A DNA stretch of 48,071 nt. Source: Branchiostoma floridae. Lineage: Eukaryota; Chordata; Leptocardii; Amphioxiformes; Branchiostomatidae. Made by a program: the position numbers and the translations under genes. Where the stretch lies: the NCBI RefSeq assembly GCF_000003815.2, contig NC_049981.1:3087595-3135665 (forward strand), written 5' to 3'. Shown here in pieces: positions 1 to 9,639 of this stretch. Below the pieces are notes generated by a model that worked only from the letters and a program-made list of their open reading frames with translations, made no database searches and was not told where the DNA came from. The stretch's first letter is position 1. Each line of letters opens with the position of its first letter.

Positions 1-231
1 AAAGAGACAACTAACAACTGTCCCTTATCGTAACGAAATCAGAACATCTGTATCGCCCATAAAACTTCTGACACCCAACCCATCTAAGATGCGAGGACCT
101 AATGGCATTTTAATCACCATGTCACTCAAATCAGCAGTACAGTATGTGAGACATCCATACCTGTTAAGCATTACCGTTAAATGTACCTCAACTTCTTACA
201 ATTATACTTATGCTTCACATCTCCATAATAT
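1..231. other. unassigned sequence at window edge
   Basis: No exon, repeat family or RNA gene was recognised here. If the minus-strand SLC18-like gene continues past the window, this is probably intron. Confidence 0.3.
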
Positions 232-1168
232 CCTAAGCAGGCATAAATAAAACTCATTATCATATTAAAAAAACTCGGGGTTCCCCAAACAGCTATCATA
301 CAAATCACCTCACTATCTGCTTGGAGCTAAGCCCATTAACAAACACTTTTCTGATTTCTGATATTATTACATCGATTATAACGACAGATACGGCTTTCAT
401 CACAGCCCACCAACACAACAAGTATGAAACCAATCCATCCAGCCGTTCTTGAGTAATCTTGTACACAGACAGAGACACATAACAGAAAATATAACCTCCA
501 TGACATTTCATGGAGGTAACTACTGTGCCAACTGTTACAAATATTTCAAACAGTCCTAAGCAGACATAAATAAAACTCATTATCATATTAAAAAAACTCG
601 GGGTTCCCCAAACAGCTATCATACAAATCACCTCACTATCTGCTTGGAGCTAAGCCCATTAACAAACACTTTTCTGATTTCTGATATTATTACATCGATT
701 ATAACGACAGATACGGCTTTCATCACAGCCCACCAACACAACAAGTATGAAACCAATCCATCCAGCCGTTCTTGAGTAATCTTGTACACAGACAGAGACA
801 CATAACAGAAAATATAACCTCCATGACATTTCATGGAGGTAACTACTGTGCCAACTGTTACAAATATTTCAAACAGTCCTAAGCAGACATAAATAAAACT
901 ACTGGGGGTTCCCCAAACAGCTGTCACCTCACTATCTGCTTGCAGCTAAGCCCATTAACAAACACATACAGCACGATGCCTGTACCAATATATCTCAAAT
1001 ATAGGGGTGATTTCTGATATTATTACATCAATTATAACGACAGATACGGCGCCCAAGATCTCATCGATTCGAGCTTTCATCACACCCCACCAACACAACA
1101 AGTATGAAACCAATCCATCTAGCCGTTCTTGAGTAATCATCTACACAGACAGAGACACATAACAGAAA
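232..1168. repeat. 323-bp tandem repeat, about 2.8 units
   Basis: Units begin at the words CCTAAGCAG at 232, 555 and 878, a period of exactly 323 bp. Units 1 and 2 look almost identical. Unit 3 is diverged and is interrupted at 1168/1169 by a Helitron-like element; its remainder resumes at 2251. On the minus strand each unit is largely open (hydrophobic peptides of 108, 99 and 61 codons at 305-631, 628-927 and 955-1140). Two indels separating the units, 18 nt and 24 nt, are multiples of three. No known family was recognised in the peptides. The array may be intronic to the SLC18-like gene, or a separate tandem-exon locus. Confidence 0.85.
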
Positions 1169-2250
1169 CTAGAAAGGCCGATATTTGCTTAGGAGCAAAT
1201 ACAGCATATTGCAATCCATCTTCATCCTGGAAAAAATCCCCAAATTCAACAATTTGAAGTAATGTCTGCTCAAAGGGAAAATGAAGTACTGTGGGCACTC
1301 GTCCTACACACCTTCATGCCGAATTTCAGGTCATTAGGTTTCAATACAAGGGCATAGAAGCCAAAAATATATATTTTTAGACAAAAATGACTGAAAACCC
1401 CAAAATAACTCATTTATGAAGTGATCTATGAAGAATCTTTCAATGTGGTCCTGTGAGCATATGTTCAATGCACCTCTGCACCAAATTTCAGGTTATTTGG
1501 TTTCTATACAAGGGCATAGGAGCAAACAATATACATTTTTAGTCAAAAATGGCCAAAAAAAACAAAATAACTCATTTTTGAAGTGATCTATGAAGAAAGT
1601 GTTGATGGGCACTTGTGCTCATATGTCCAAAGCACCTATGTACCAAATTTCAGGTCATTAGGTTTTCATACAAGGGAATAGGAGCAAAAGATTAACATTT
1701 TTTGTCAAAAATGGCCAAAAACCCCAAAATAACTCATTTTTGAAGTGATCTATTAAGAAAGTGTTGATGGACTCCTCTGCTCATATATCCAATACACCTA
1801 TATACCAAAGTTCAGGTCATTTAGCTTTCATACAAGGGCATAGGAGCCAAAAATAGACATTTTTAGTCAAAAATGGCTAAAAACCTCCAAATAACTAATT
1901 TTTGAAGTGGTCTATGAAGAAAATGTTGTTGGTTTCCTGTGCTTATATGTCCAATGCACCTCTGTACAAAATTTCAGGTCATTAGGGTTTAATACCAGGG
2001 CACAGGGGCCCAATATATATATATTTTGTCTAAAATTGACCAAAACCCCTAAATATCATAATTTCTAAGGCCTCTATAAAAAAAGTGAAAAAAACACCTG
2101 GGGGTATTTGCTATCCCTACCTCCATGCCAAATTTCAGCTCATTTGGCCCAAAAATGAAAAAGTTGAATCAATTTGAAGATTTGACAGGAGAAGAGACAA
2201 AGGAAAAGCAATATATTGCAATCCCATACTACGTATGGATTGCAATATAA
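1169..2250 (-). mobile_element. Helitron-like non-autonomous element, copy 1 (HLE1)
   Basis: Read on the minus strand, the element ends with a 7-bp-arm hairpin (ATTTGCT/AGCAAAT, 1183-1200), then 14 nt ending in CTAG at 1169, followed by host T. This is the classical Helitron 3' end. The other end carries a near-palindrome with ATTGCAATCC words that also occur next to the 3' hairpin, so there are subterminal inverted repeats. The interior is about six degenerate units of roughly 150 bp containing AAATTTCAGGTCATT and AAAAATGGCC words. Central tandem repeats plus subterminal inverted repeats fit the Helentron/HINE (DINE-1-like) group. No Rep/helicase ORF is present. It sits inside unit 3 of the 323-bp array; units 1 and 2 give the empty site. 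Confidence 0.75.
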
Positions 2251-2285
2251 ATATAACCTCCATTCCATGACATTTCATGGAGGTA

Positions 2286-2392
2286 AATATGCGAATAAAA
2301 ACAAGTATTGTTTGGTTGCTTCCAACGAATCAAATACATTTAACAAATATGCGAATGTAGACAAGTATTGCTTGGTTGCTTCCAATGAATCC
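2286..2392. repeat. two-unit direct repeat, about 56 bp
   Basis: The words AAATATGCGAAT, ACAAGTATTG and TTGGTTGCTTCCAA occur twice about 56 bp apart, between the end of the 323-bp array and a TA microsatellite. Probably a remnant of another interspersed repeat. Confidence 0.6.
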
Positions 2393-2415
2393 CCGTCACA
2401 GCAGAAGAAGAAAAG

Positions 2416-2417
<2 letters not shown>

Positions 2418-2496
<79 letters not shown>
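2418..2496. repeat. (AT)n microsatellite
   Basis: About 39 uninterrupted AT dinucleotides. The overlapping Ile-Tyr-repeat open frames are artefacts of this tract. Confidence 0.97.
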
Positions 2497-2499
<3 letters not shown>

Positions 2500-2528
2500 A
2501 ATGAGGAAAACTAAATGAAATGGTGTAC

Positions 2529-2618
2529 CTCCATCTACAACTGTCATCCCAGCTATTAGCAGGAACGGACTTTTGTACCCTAGGAACTGGTACATCACTC
2601 CACCGATGACAGGCCCAA
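2529..2618 (-). CDS. SLC18A-like: SLC18-like exon: TM5 end to TM6
   Basis: The 90-nt exon has acceptor CAACAG and donor GTACAC. It encodes GPVIGGVMYQFLGYKSPFLL and continues to VVDG. It carries the second half of MFS motif C and most of TM6, and ends in phase 1 like the three exons before it. The next exon is not visible to the left. Confidence 0.88.
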
Positions 2619-5600
2619 CTGTTGGTACACAAAAGCACTAGAGTCATCAAAAGTCATCTTTTCCAAGAGATTCATCAGTCAGGTATGCATACAGTTACTT
2701 TCAATCTTCTTCCAACAGTGACTGTTATAAAGGTAGAGTACGTACCTACAAATTTTCGATGTCTGACAGTACATCTTGGTCACGGAGAATGGCCTAGTCT
2801 CGATCACGCGAGAGAACACGAGACTAGACCAGACTTGCGTAAATCAGCTGCCCCCTCCCCCCGCCATCAATATTTCCTGATATCGTGATATTATTTAAAG
2901 CCTTAGTATTCGTTTTCTGATATTGTTTTTTTACAATTACCTGCATATATTTATTCATTTTGCAGCAGCTTTCTTTGATTTACAAGGTGGTATTTTTTTC
3001 AACGGACAAAAGTTGATGTGTGCGCATCTCATCCATATGTATAATAGAACCGACAAGGCTTATTTGTGTTTGTGTAGTTCCACTCAATTAGCCTTCGGGC
3101 ATGAATTTGTAAATAGATCAACAGCTCTGGTGACCTGGACGCTTACCTAGTGCGCCGAGTGTCATTCCAGTTTGAACTAGTCCGATGGTCTTTGCTCTCT
3201 CTGTGTTATCGGTGAAGGTCTCTGCTAGCATGATGTAGGCTACAATGTGATAAAAAAAGGTAAAAGTTAGTCCTTTTGTGTTGAGGCCAAAGAGGGTATT
3301 ATATATGAATTAAAGTAATTTACTGTTCATTTATGTCGTAAGAAAGTACGTAAAGGTCGTAGCGATATGGCACATATTTAGAAAAAAAACTACAGGAACT
3401 AAAGTTTGTACAACCCTCCCCTTCTAAATCGCTCTTTTCTTTACCAACCGAAGTCACGATCAGGTATCCATTTCCACCAGTTCGTGTTAAATGTACTTTC
3501 CAAGGTTTCTTTACGTACCTTATGCTTGATATATTTACACTTTTACACAAGTTATGGCATTAGAAACACCCACCTGATATTATCGAAAAAGAACTCCCAA
3601 CACCTTGAATCACTCGTGCTGTAAACAGCGCAGCGTACGATGTGCTGAATGCGTATGCTGTGGAGAATACATTTGTTCATAACATATTAACCCACTTTAC
3701 TATCTAGCCAAGTCAAGTTACTATCTAAACTTGATTTAGATTCTTATTGATGAATATTTCTGACTCTGTCACGGTCCCGTTAGGAAGCCCTTTCGGATCG
3801 TTTAATATGGGCACTTACTTTCATAACTGCCCCCTACGTATAGGACACCCTGTGACTACCGGACTATTTTTTAGCACGGCAGGTCCCATGGATTTCTTAA
3901 AACTCTCATTTATAATATTTATATAATCAACCCGGGGCCCGCCGACATAGAGTTCGTGACCTACACCGAGAGGTAACACCCCCCCACTATCCGGTAGTTT
4001 ACCGGGACAAATTTGTGGCTTCGGAGCAAGGGTTTGGCCATATTAGTACCGTATGCGATTGTCGAGTAACAAAGTTTACTGACGGACACAAACAGATATA
4101 ACACATACCAATAGTTGCACCGAAGACGAGGACCAGTCCTATGTATAGGATTAGACTGTAACCAAACCTGAAAGTAGAAGAAAATATAATTTGATCATTT
4201 TCATTAGATACGGAGTTACTAGTATACTTTTGACACTATAAACAGTATTAAAAGACTGGTTTTCCAATTAACTTGTTACTACGGTCGTCCCATGAAGCCT
4301 TAACTACTACTAGAAAGGCCGACATTTGCTTGAGAGCAAATACAGCATATTTCAGCCATCTCCCTCCCCATGCAACAATAGACTATTTCAAAATCACCCA
4401 TTTGAAAAATCACTTTTACTAATGACGGTTTAACCAAAAAATGAATCTTACAAAATTTCCCCGTTCAAGAATGGACTCCAGTGCACTCTATGTGAATTTG
4501 CACAATAGACCAGTCCAGAAATGCTCCCACTGAAACCTTGGCCTTTTGAATAAGAAACCAAATCCAAAATTGAATTTAGCAAAAAAGGTCCCAGTGCATG
4601 AAAAGGTATAATAGACCAGTCTAAAAACACTTCCACTAAAAATTGAATTTTGAATCATCGCCCGTCCAAACTGAATTTGAAAAAATCCCCCTTCCGTGTG
4701 CAAAAAATGGACTCTTCCATGTAAAGTAGAGCAGTCCAAAAATACATCCGCTAAAATAGGACTTTGACATAATCACTGAAGTCCCAAAAATGGATTTTAA
4801 AAAAAGCCAATGGATTTTTAAAAAATCCCCCCTCCATGCAAGAATGGACTCTTCCAGCACACCCATTTAAAATTGCAAATTAGACCAGTCCAAAAATAAC
4901 CCTACTGAAAGACTTTGACAAACTAGAAGTCGCCAAAGTCCAAAATATGAATTTTAAAAAATCCCCCCTCCGTGCGAGAATAGACTCTTCCAGCACACCT
5001 TCTGTAAAACTGCAAAATAGACCTGTCCAAAAATACACCCACTGAAAGACTTCACCAGTCCGAGGATGAACTTAAAAAAAATGAACCCCTCCGTGTAAGA
5101 ATGGACTCTTCCAGATAACACCGGACTCGCTGATTGGCTGTCACCCCCCCCCCCCCTTTAGGATAAGTGATTCAGGCTAAGTGATTGGTTACCTATCTAA
5201 TTAGATTAAATAGACATATATGCCAGTAGGTGCAATCTGCAGCTGGGGTCAAGGTCATTGACCCCTCTGGCTATTGGAAAATGACAAAAAAATCCCCAAA
5301 TATATCATTTTGACGTAGTCTATGACAAAAATTATACATGTGTCATTTGAATAAATATCTAGTGCACCATTTTACCAAAATTTAGGTCATTTGATTTTAA
5401 AACCAGAGCACAAGAGCCAAAAGTGTACTTTTTGGTCATAAAATGGCCAAATAATCGCAAAATTAAGCATTTTGTTGTACTGTATGCCTCAACTGTTAAT
5501 GAATCCATGTGCGCATATGTCTAGGGCACTCCTATACTAAATTTCAGGTCATCCGGTTCTAAAACCAAGGTACAGGAGCCAAAAGTGTCCTTTTTTGGTC

Positions 5601-8600
5601 AAAAAATGACCAAAAAATCGCAAAAATAAGCATTTCGTTATACTGTACACCAAAAGTGGTATTGAATTTATATGGGAGAATTATCAAGGCATATCTGTGC
5701 CAAATTTCAGCTCATTCGGTTATAATACCAGGGTACAGGGGGCCCAAATATACAGTTTTGGTCTTAAGATGACCAAAAAACCTTAATAAAATAATTTTAA
5801 AGTCTGGGGGTATTGGCCCACTCTACCCTTGTGTCAAATTTCAAGTCAATCGGTTCAGGAACAACGGAGATACCGTGTTCCGAAGATTTGACAGGAGAAA
5901 GAAAGAAAGAAAGAAGAAACATTACGAATACTAGAAAGGCCGACATTTGCTTGGGAGCAAATACAGCATATTGCAATCCATCTTCATATGCATGCCAATC
6001 CCAAATCTAACAATTTTTGATTGATGTACACCATAGGTGTGAATAGAGCCCTGTGGCTACATAATGTACGCACCTTCATACCAAGGTACAGGAGCCAAAA
6101 CTTAACATTTTTAGTCCGTAAATGGCAAAAATCCCAAAATTCAACAATTTAAAGTATTGTATGCCCAAAGTGAAAATGAGCTACTGTGGACACTTGCCAG
6201 ACACACTTTCATGCCGAATTTCAGGTCAATAGGTATTCATACAAGGGTATAGGAGCCAAAAGTATACATTTTTTGTCAAAAATAGCCGAAAAACCCAAAA
6301 TAACTCACTTTTAAAGTGATCTATAAAGAAAGTGTTGATTGGACCCTGTGCTCATATGTCAAATGCACCTATATACCAAATTTCAGGTCATTAGGTTTTC
6401 ATATAAGGGTATAGGAGCCAAAAATATACATTTTTTGTCAAAAATGGCCAAAAAACCAAAATAACTCATTTTTGAAGTGATCTACGAAAAAAGTGTTGAT
6501 GGAGCCCTGTGCTCATATATCCAATGCACCTATGTACCAAATTTCAGTTCATTTAGCCTTCATACAAGGGCATAGGAGCCAAAAATATACATTTTTAGTC
6601 AAAAATGGCCAAAAACCCTAAAATAACTCATTTTTAAAGTGATATATGAAGAAAGTGTTGATGGTTTTCTGTGCTCATATGTTCAATGCACCTCTGTACC
6701 AAATTTCAGGTTATTAGCTTGTAATACCAGGGCACAGGGGCCCAAAATATACATATTTTGTCTAAAAATGACCAAAAACCCTAAATATCATAAATTCTAA
6801 GGCCTCTATCAAGAAAGTGAAAAAAACACCTGGGGGTGTTTGCTATTTCTACCACCTTGCCAAATTTCAGCTCATTTGACCCAAAAAGGAAAAAGTTGAA
6901 TCCATTTGAAGAATTTGACAGGAGAAGAAGAAGAGACCAAGGAAAAACAATATATTGCAATCTCATACTATGTATGGATTGCAATATAACAATATATTTC
7001 ACCATACCTATGGTATGGCTGAAATATAATTAACCCTATCCAGACTGGGCTTTTTGGGCCTTCCTGGGGGGGGGGGCTTCCTGGGGCGTATTTTCAAAAC
7101 GGCTTACTGTACGATCACCAAATTTGCAGGGGGTGTTATGCTCGTCAAGTTTTATAATTCCTAAAATTTGTATATCATTATGACGTAATATGGCGTAATT
7201 ATGACGTCATTAATTGATTTTTTTTGCTAAAACGGGGAATTTCCATAATACTTAAATATCTCACTCGAAAAGTTACCAATAAAGGTTTCTTATTAATATT
7301 AAAGTGTTATAAGACTTCTGCCCCCCCCCCCCCCCCAGTCTGGATAGGGTTAACTTCATTCCCTGCCGGTTGAAGAATCGTACCAGATGCTATTTCCTTT
7401 CCGTTGAAGGTAACCAAAGGTAAAGGTAGTTCCATAGCTTTTCGAGAGGCAGAGAATAGCTATCCACTGTGTGTATGGCACTACATCAGAAGTGCCATGC
7501 CTCTCCTTCCACCTCGCCCTTTACCCAACTTAAGTCCAGTTAGAATTCATACATCTGAGTGCAGTGAGAAAATTCATGTAAAGTTCCTTTCCTAAGGGCA
7601 CAACGTATAGCTAAGAATGGCAGGAGTCGAACCCCTATCTCTCGATCTAGTGTCCTCTAGGCTAAGCAAATTGGCCATTCGACGCCACCATAAGCTCGTT
7701 CGCCATTCCGAGTACGCATGAGCAAGGTCAAAGGTGAAGGCATCCTGACTTGTAAACAGTTCCTTTTTTTGATCGTGGTTCCTACATTTCAAGGCTACGT
7801 CTGTCGATTTGCACAGCAATGATCTTGCACGCGCGTACTCGGAATCTTGATACACCTTATTGTGTTTGATAGTGGCACATCTCAATTCTTATAAATAAAA
7901 CTCCGCGTAGTGTTACCTGTCGGACAAATACCCAGCAATTGGATTTGATATGACGGACGCAGCTGTTTTGGAAGCGTATAGAATCCCTAGTATGACGCTC
8001 TGTTGCTCTAGCTGTTTGGCTCGCTGTTTTGATTCTGACACCTCCGACAGGCTTTGCTTTGTGTTCACTCCTGGTAGGCAGATTGCCCCATCGTTACAAG
8101 GTGATTGGGGGATTCCTGATACCGCCATTGGCTTTTTGTACACATGGTGATGATTGATGATGGGGCCGGTGTAGTTCGGATGTTGTAGTCTGTAGAAGTA
8201 ATCTGGCATGATGGGCTCTAAAGTTGGAGGAAATGAAATGCTTACGTCAGTGAATAATTTCGTCAGGTGGGGGAATTACTGGACAACAATTGCAAGATTT
8301 TCTATTCAACACTTACATGCAATCTACCTCTTATTTCATCAGGTTCGGAAATTATTGAATAACAAAGTTTTCTATATTCAACGTTCATATGATAGAGTCT
8401 ACTTTGCCTTAAGATTTTCTTTTTCGTACTATACATGTCTAGTACGGCAAGAAAATACTGTAAATGCAGAAATGTTCGCGGTGGATTAATGTTCGTGGTT
8501 TTCGCGGTGACCATTTCACCGCGAACCGCGAACTTAAATCCACCGCAAACATTTTTCTATTATGGTACTAGGCTGCAGTCTACGGTGTTACCGCGAAATT

Positions 8601-9345
8601 AAAACCACCACGAAAAGTCATTTTTTCCGCTATCGCGAAATTAAATCCCCGCGAACTTTAATTCATTTACAGCATAAAGGCAACTTTATAGCATGTTTTT
8701 ACAAGTGTCTCTACATTAGAACGTGGAAAACATCCCTTGCAGGATGACCATTGCCAGAAGACAATGTAGAAATTGTGTCAGATTACCACTAATGGTCTAT
8801 AAAAATACCAAAAAGACAAAGCTTTTTCGCACCCAAGATTGATGTAAAGTATCACCCTTGGCCTTTCAATTCCTTTTCAGCCCTGATGTTACTTTCAAAA
8901 AAGTCTCAGGGTACGTTTTAGGGTACGTGAGGAATATCTCTGTAATCTGTAAAACTGTAAAAGCTTCATTTTTGGAACTATTCTGTAAATAAAGTGTAGT
9001 GAGAGAATGTGCGTTGGCCTGGAGGCTTTATCACACTTGTTCATTTCTTTTTACATCCAGAAAAAAACTTTATTAAAAAAAAACTTACATATACGAAACT
9101 CATATATATGTCTGGTACGACAATAGTATAAAGGTAACCTTATTGCATGTATACCTTGTATCAAGTATTACTACATTAGAACAGTGAAAATATACTTTTC
9201 ATGATGACCCTTGACTTACCAACTACGGTATCCAGGATTGTGTCTGTGAATATAGCCAGGCATGCCACGATCACTACCAGCGCTCTGGACGTTCGGATGG
9301 TGCTGAGGTTTTCCTGTGCCTTGCGGAGCATGTTTGCTAGTGTCA
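2529..9345 (-). CDS. SLC18A-like: SLC18-family vesicular amine transporter-like gene, 5' half (six coding exons)
   Basis: A proton-coupled MFS antiporter of the family that loads monoamines or acetylcholine into secretory vesicles. Exons, in transcript order on the minus strand: 9345-9220, 8217-7917, 4167-4109, 3657-3574, 3239-3147 and 2618-2529. All are flanked by AG/GT and join in one frame for about 250 codons. The joined product has TM1 with an Asp at the position of the amine-binding Asp of VMATs (AIFTDTILDTVV), a lumenal loop of about 70 residues with an NYT glycosylation sequon and two Cys, MFS motif A (GYLSDRFG), an ARVIQGVGSS segment in TM4, and motif C (ALVGPVIGG) in TM5, ending in TM6. 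TM7-12 must be encoded beyond the left edge. VMAT-like is favoured over SLC18B1 by the TVVxPIxP segment after TM1, but substrate cannot be assigned. It is arranged head to head with DDAH. Confidence 0.88.
3147..3239 (-). CDS. SLC18A-like: SLC18-like exon: TM4-TM5
   Basis: The 93-nt exon has acceptor ATTGTAG and donor GTAAGC. It encodes AYIMLAETFTDNTERAKTIG followed by a glycine-rich TM5 start. The (Y/F)TDxxERxxxxG loop between TM4 and TM5 is characteristic of SLC18 transporters. Confidence 0.9.
3574..3657 (-). CDS. SLC18A-like: SLC18-like exon: TM3 end to TM4
   Basis: The 84-nt exon has acceptor CTCCACAG and donor GTGGGT. It encodes YAFSTSYAALFTARVIQGVG then SSFSIIS. The AR..QG(V/I)GSS motif of TM4 is conserved in SLC18 proteins. 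Confidence 0.9.
4109..4167 (-). CDS. SLC18A-like: SLC18-like exon: motif A end to TM3
   Basis: The 59-nt exon has acceptor CTTTCAG and donor GTATGT. It encodes FGYSLILYIGLVLVFGATI and completes MFS motif A (GYLSDRFG) across the junction with the preceding exon. Phase matches on both sides. Confidence 0.87.
4310..5930 (-). mobile_element. Helitron-like element, copy 2 (HLE2), interrupted by copy 3
   Basis: It starts (minus-strand 3' end) with CTAG and a hairpin like HLE1, but its subterminal word is ATATTTCAGCCAT instead of ATATTGCAATCCAT. The interior has two kinds of degenerate tandem unit: about 150-bp units with GACTCTTCCAGCAC and GACCAGTCCAAAAAT (4440-5110), then units like those of HLE1 (5280-5800). 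It ends in the shared GATTTGACAGGAGAA tract. Its missing terminal palindrome lies beyond copy 3, at about 6990-7029. Confidence 0.7.
5931..6989 (-). mobile_element. Helitron-like element, copy 3 (HLE3), nested in HLE2
   Basis: It has the same CTAG end, hairpin (ATTTGCT/AGCAAAT), GCAATCCAT subterminal words, roughly 150-bp internal units and GGAGAAGAAGAAG-rich tail as HLE1. It is close to HLE1 over its whole length, so both probably come from one recent subfamily. It is non-autonomous; no coding capacity was seen. Confidence 0.75.
6990..7029 (-). mobile_element. orphan terminal palindrome of HLE2
   Basis: A near-perfect palindrome around CCATACC-TAT-GGTATGG with ATATTTCA/TGAAATAT flanks. Its arms match the subterminal ATATTTCAGCCAT of HLE2 at 4340-4357 rather than the GCAATCC words of HLE3, so it is best read as the displaced 5' terminus of HLE2. 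Confidence 0.6.
7030..7353. mobile_element. piggyBac-type MITE with TTAA duplications
   Basis: The 316-bp body (7034-7349) is bounded by inverted CCCTATCCAGACTGGG and its complement, and by TTAA at 7030-7033 and 7350-7353. TTAA target duplication and CCC-starting ends are typical of piggyBac-superfamily elements. The body contains G and C homopolymer runs and no ORF of note. A diverged, inverted relative lies at about 18660-18881. Confidence 0.8.
7543..7690 (-). mobile_element. tRNA-derived SINE, copy 1
   Basis: The minus strand has a perfect pol III B box (GTTCGACTC, 7623-7632) and a degenerate A-box region. It shares the block AAAGTTCCTTTCC...AAGGGCACAACG with a second copy at 18046-18197. 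Not a functional tRNA: no acceptor stem pairing is evident and the A-box half is decayed. Confidence 0.7.
7917..8217 (-). CDS. SLC18A-like: SLC18-like exon: lumenal loop and TM2
   Basis: The 301-nt exon has acceptor ACTTTAG and donor GTAACA. It encodes EPIMPDYFYRLQHPNYTG, a polar loop with two Cys, and TM2 (ILYASKTAASVISNPIAG) running into LSDR. The (L/I)(F/Y)ASK start of TM2 and the P-I-x-P segment after TM1 are SLC18 hallmarks. The loop is shorter than in vertebrate VMAT2. Confidence 0.9.
8458..8672. mobile_element. TA-flanked MITE with CTGTAAATGCA ends, copy 1
   Basis: Left end CTGTAAATGCAGAAATG, right end CATTTACAG. The interior is full of TTCGCGG/CCGCGAA inverted words able to form several hairpins. 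Left flank is TA; right flank is CA, one base off a TA duplication. TA targets and short inverted ends suggest a Tc1/mariner-type MITE. A better preserved copy is at 36546-36749. Confidence 0.75.
8755..8798 (-). pseudogene. decayed duplicate of the SLC18-like TM1 exon
   Basis: On the minus strand this reads RPLVVI, then after a gap of about 24 nt relative to the real exon, GACACAAT (Asp-Thr-Ile). The real exon has RALVVI...DTI at the same spacing. The flanking intron on the donor side (8690-8755 and 8390-8455) also resembles the intron after the real exon (9060-9219). There is no usable donor and the reading frame is broken, so it is a dead copy. Confidence 0.5.
9220..9345 (-). CDS. SLC18A-like: SLC18-like exon: N-terminus and TM1
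   Basis: The 126-nt exon has acceptor TTTTACAG and donor GTAAGT. It encodes TLANMLRKAQENLSTIRTSR and then TM1 RALVVIVACLAIFTDTILDT. It begins one nucleotide into a codon, so an upstream exon must supply at least one base. Translation could start at the internal Met (MLRKAQ) or in the upstream exon proposed at 11356. Confidence 0.88.
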
Positions 9346-9639
9346 CTGTAAAACACAAGATGCAGGGTCTCTGTTTAGTATCCCAATTAGGGGTTCAGTG
9401 GCACAGTACTATTTTTGAATCACATCAACACTGGTCTGAATGATATACATGATGTAATGATGTAATGTGGTCGGTTGTGACACAAGCAGCCAATGAATAA
9501 GTAAGTGTGCAGATAATGAATAAGTAAGTTATAAGTGATAAGGCCGTGATATCACTGGAAACAAGACAGGCCATTGGCCACTGATGACTACGTCAAAGTT
9601 CAACATGGCGGCACCCATAGATGGAAGCAAAAACAGAAC

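Larger units (their letters stand above)
2619..4308 (-). other. SLC18-like introns between short exons
   Basis: The intervals between the exons at 2529-4167 and the stretch up to the Helitron-like element at 4310 show no recognised repeat or RNA gene. ORFs here on either strand have no family signature and are not supported. Confidence 0.5.

Noticed and set aside
2396-2650. 84- and 60-residue Ile-Tyr repeat ORFs (minus)
   Set aside because: Mostly translation of the AT microsatellite; the non-repetitive part is the SLC18 exon in another splice context.
3760-4070. GC-richer intron segment as an additional SLC18 exon
   Set aside because: The flanking exons join in phase without it and match the family continuously.
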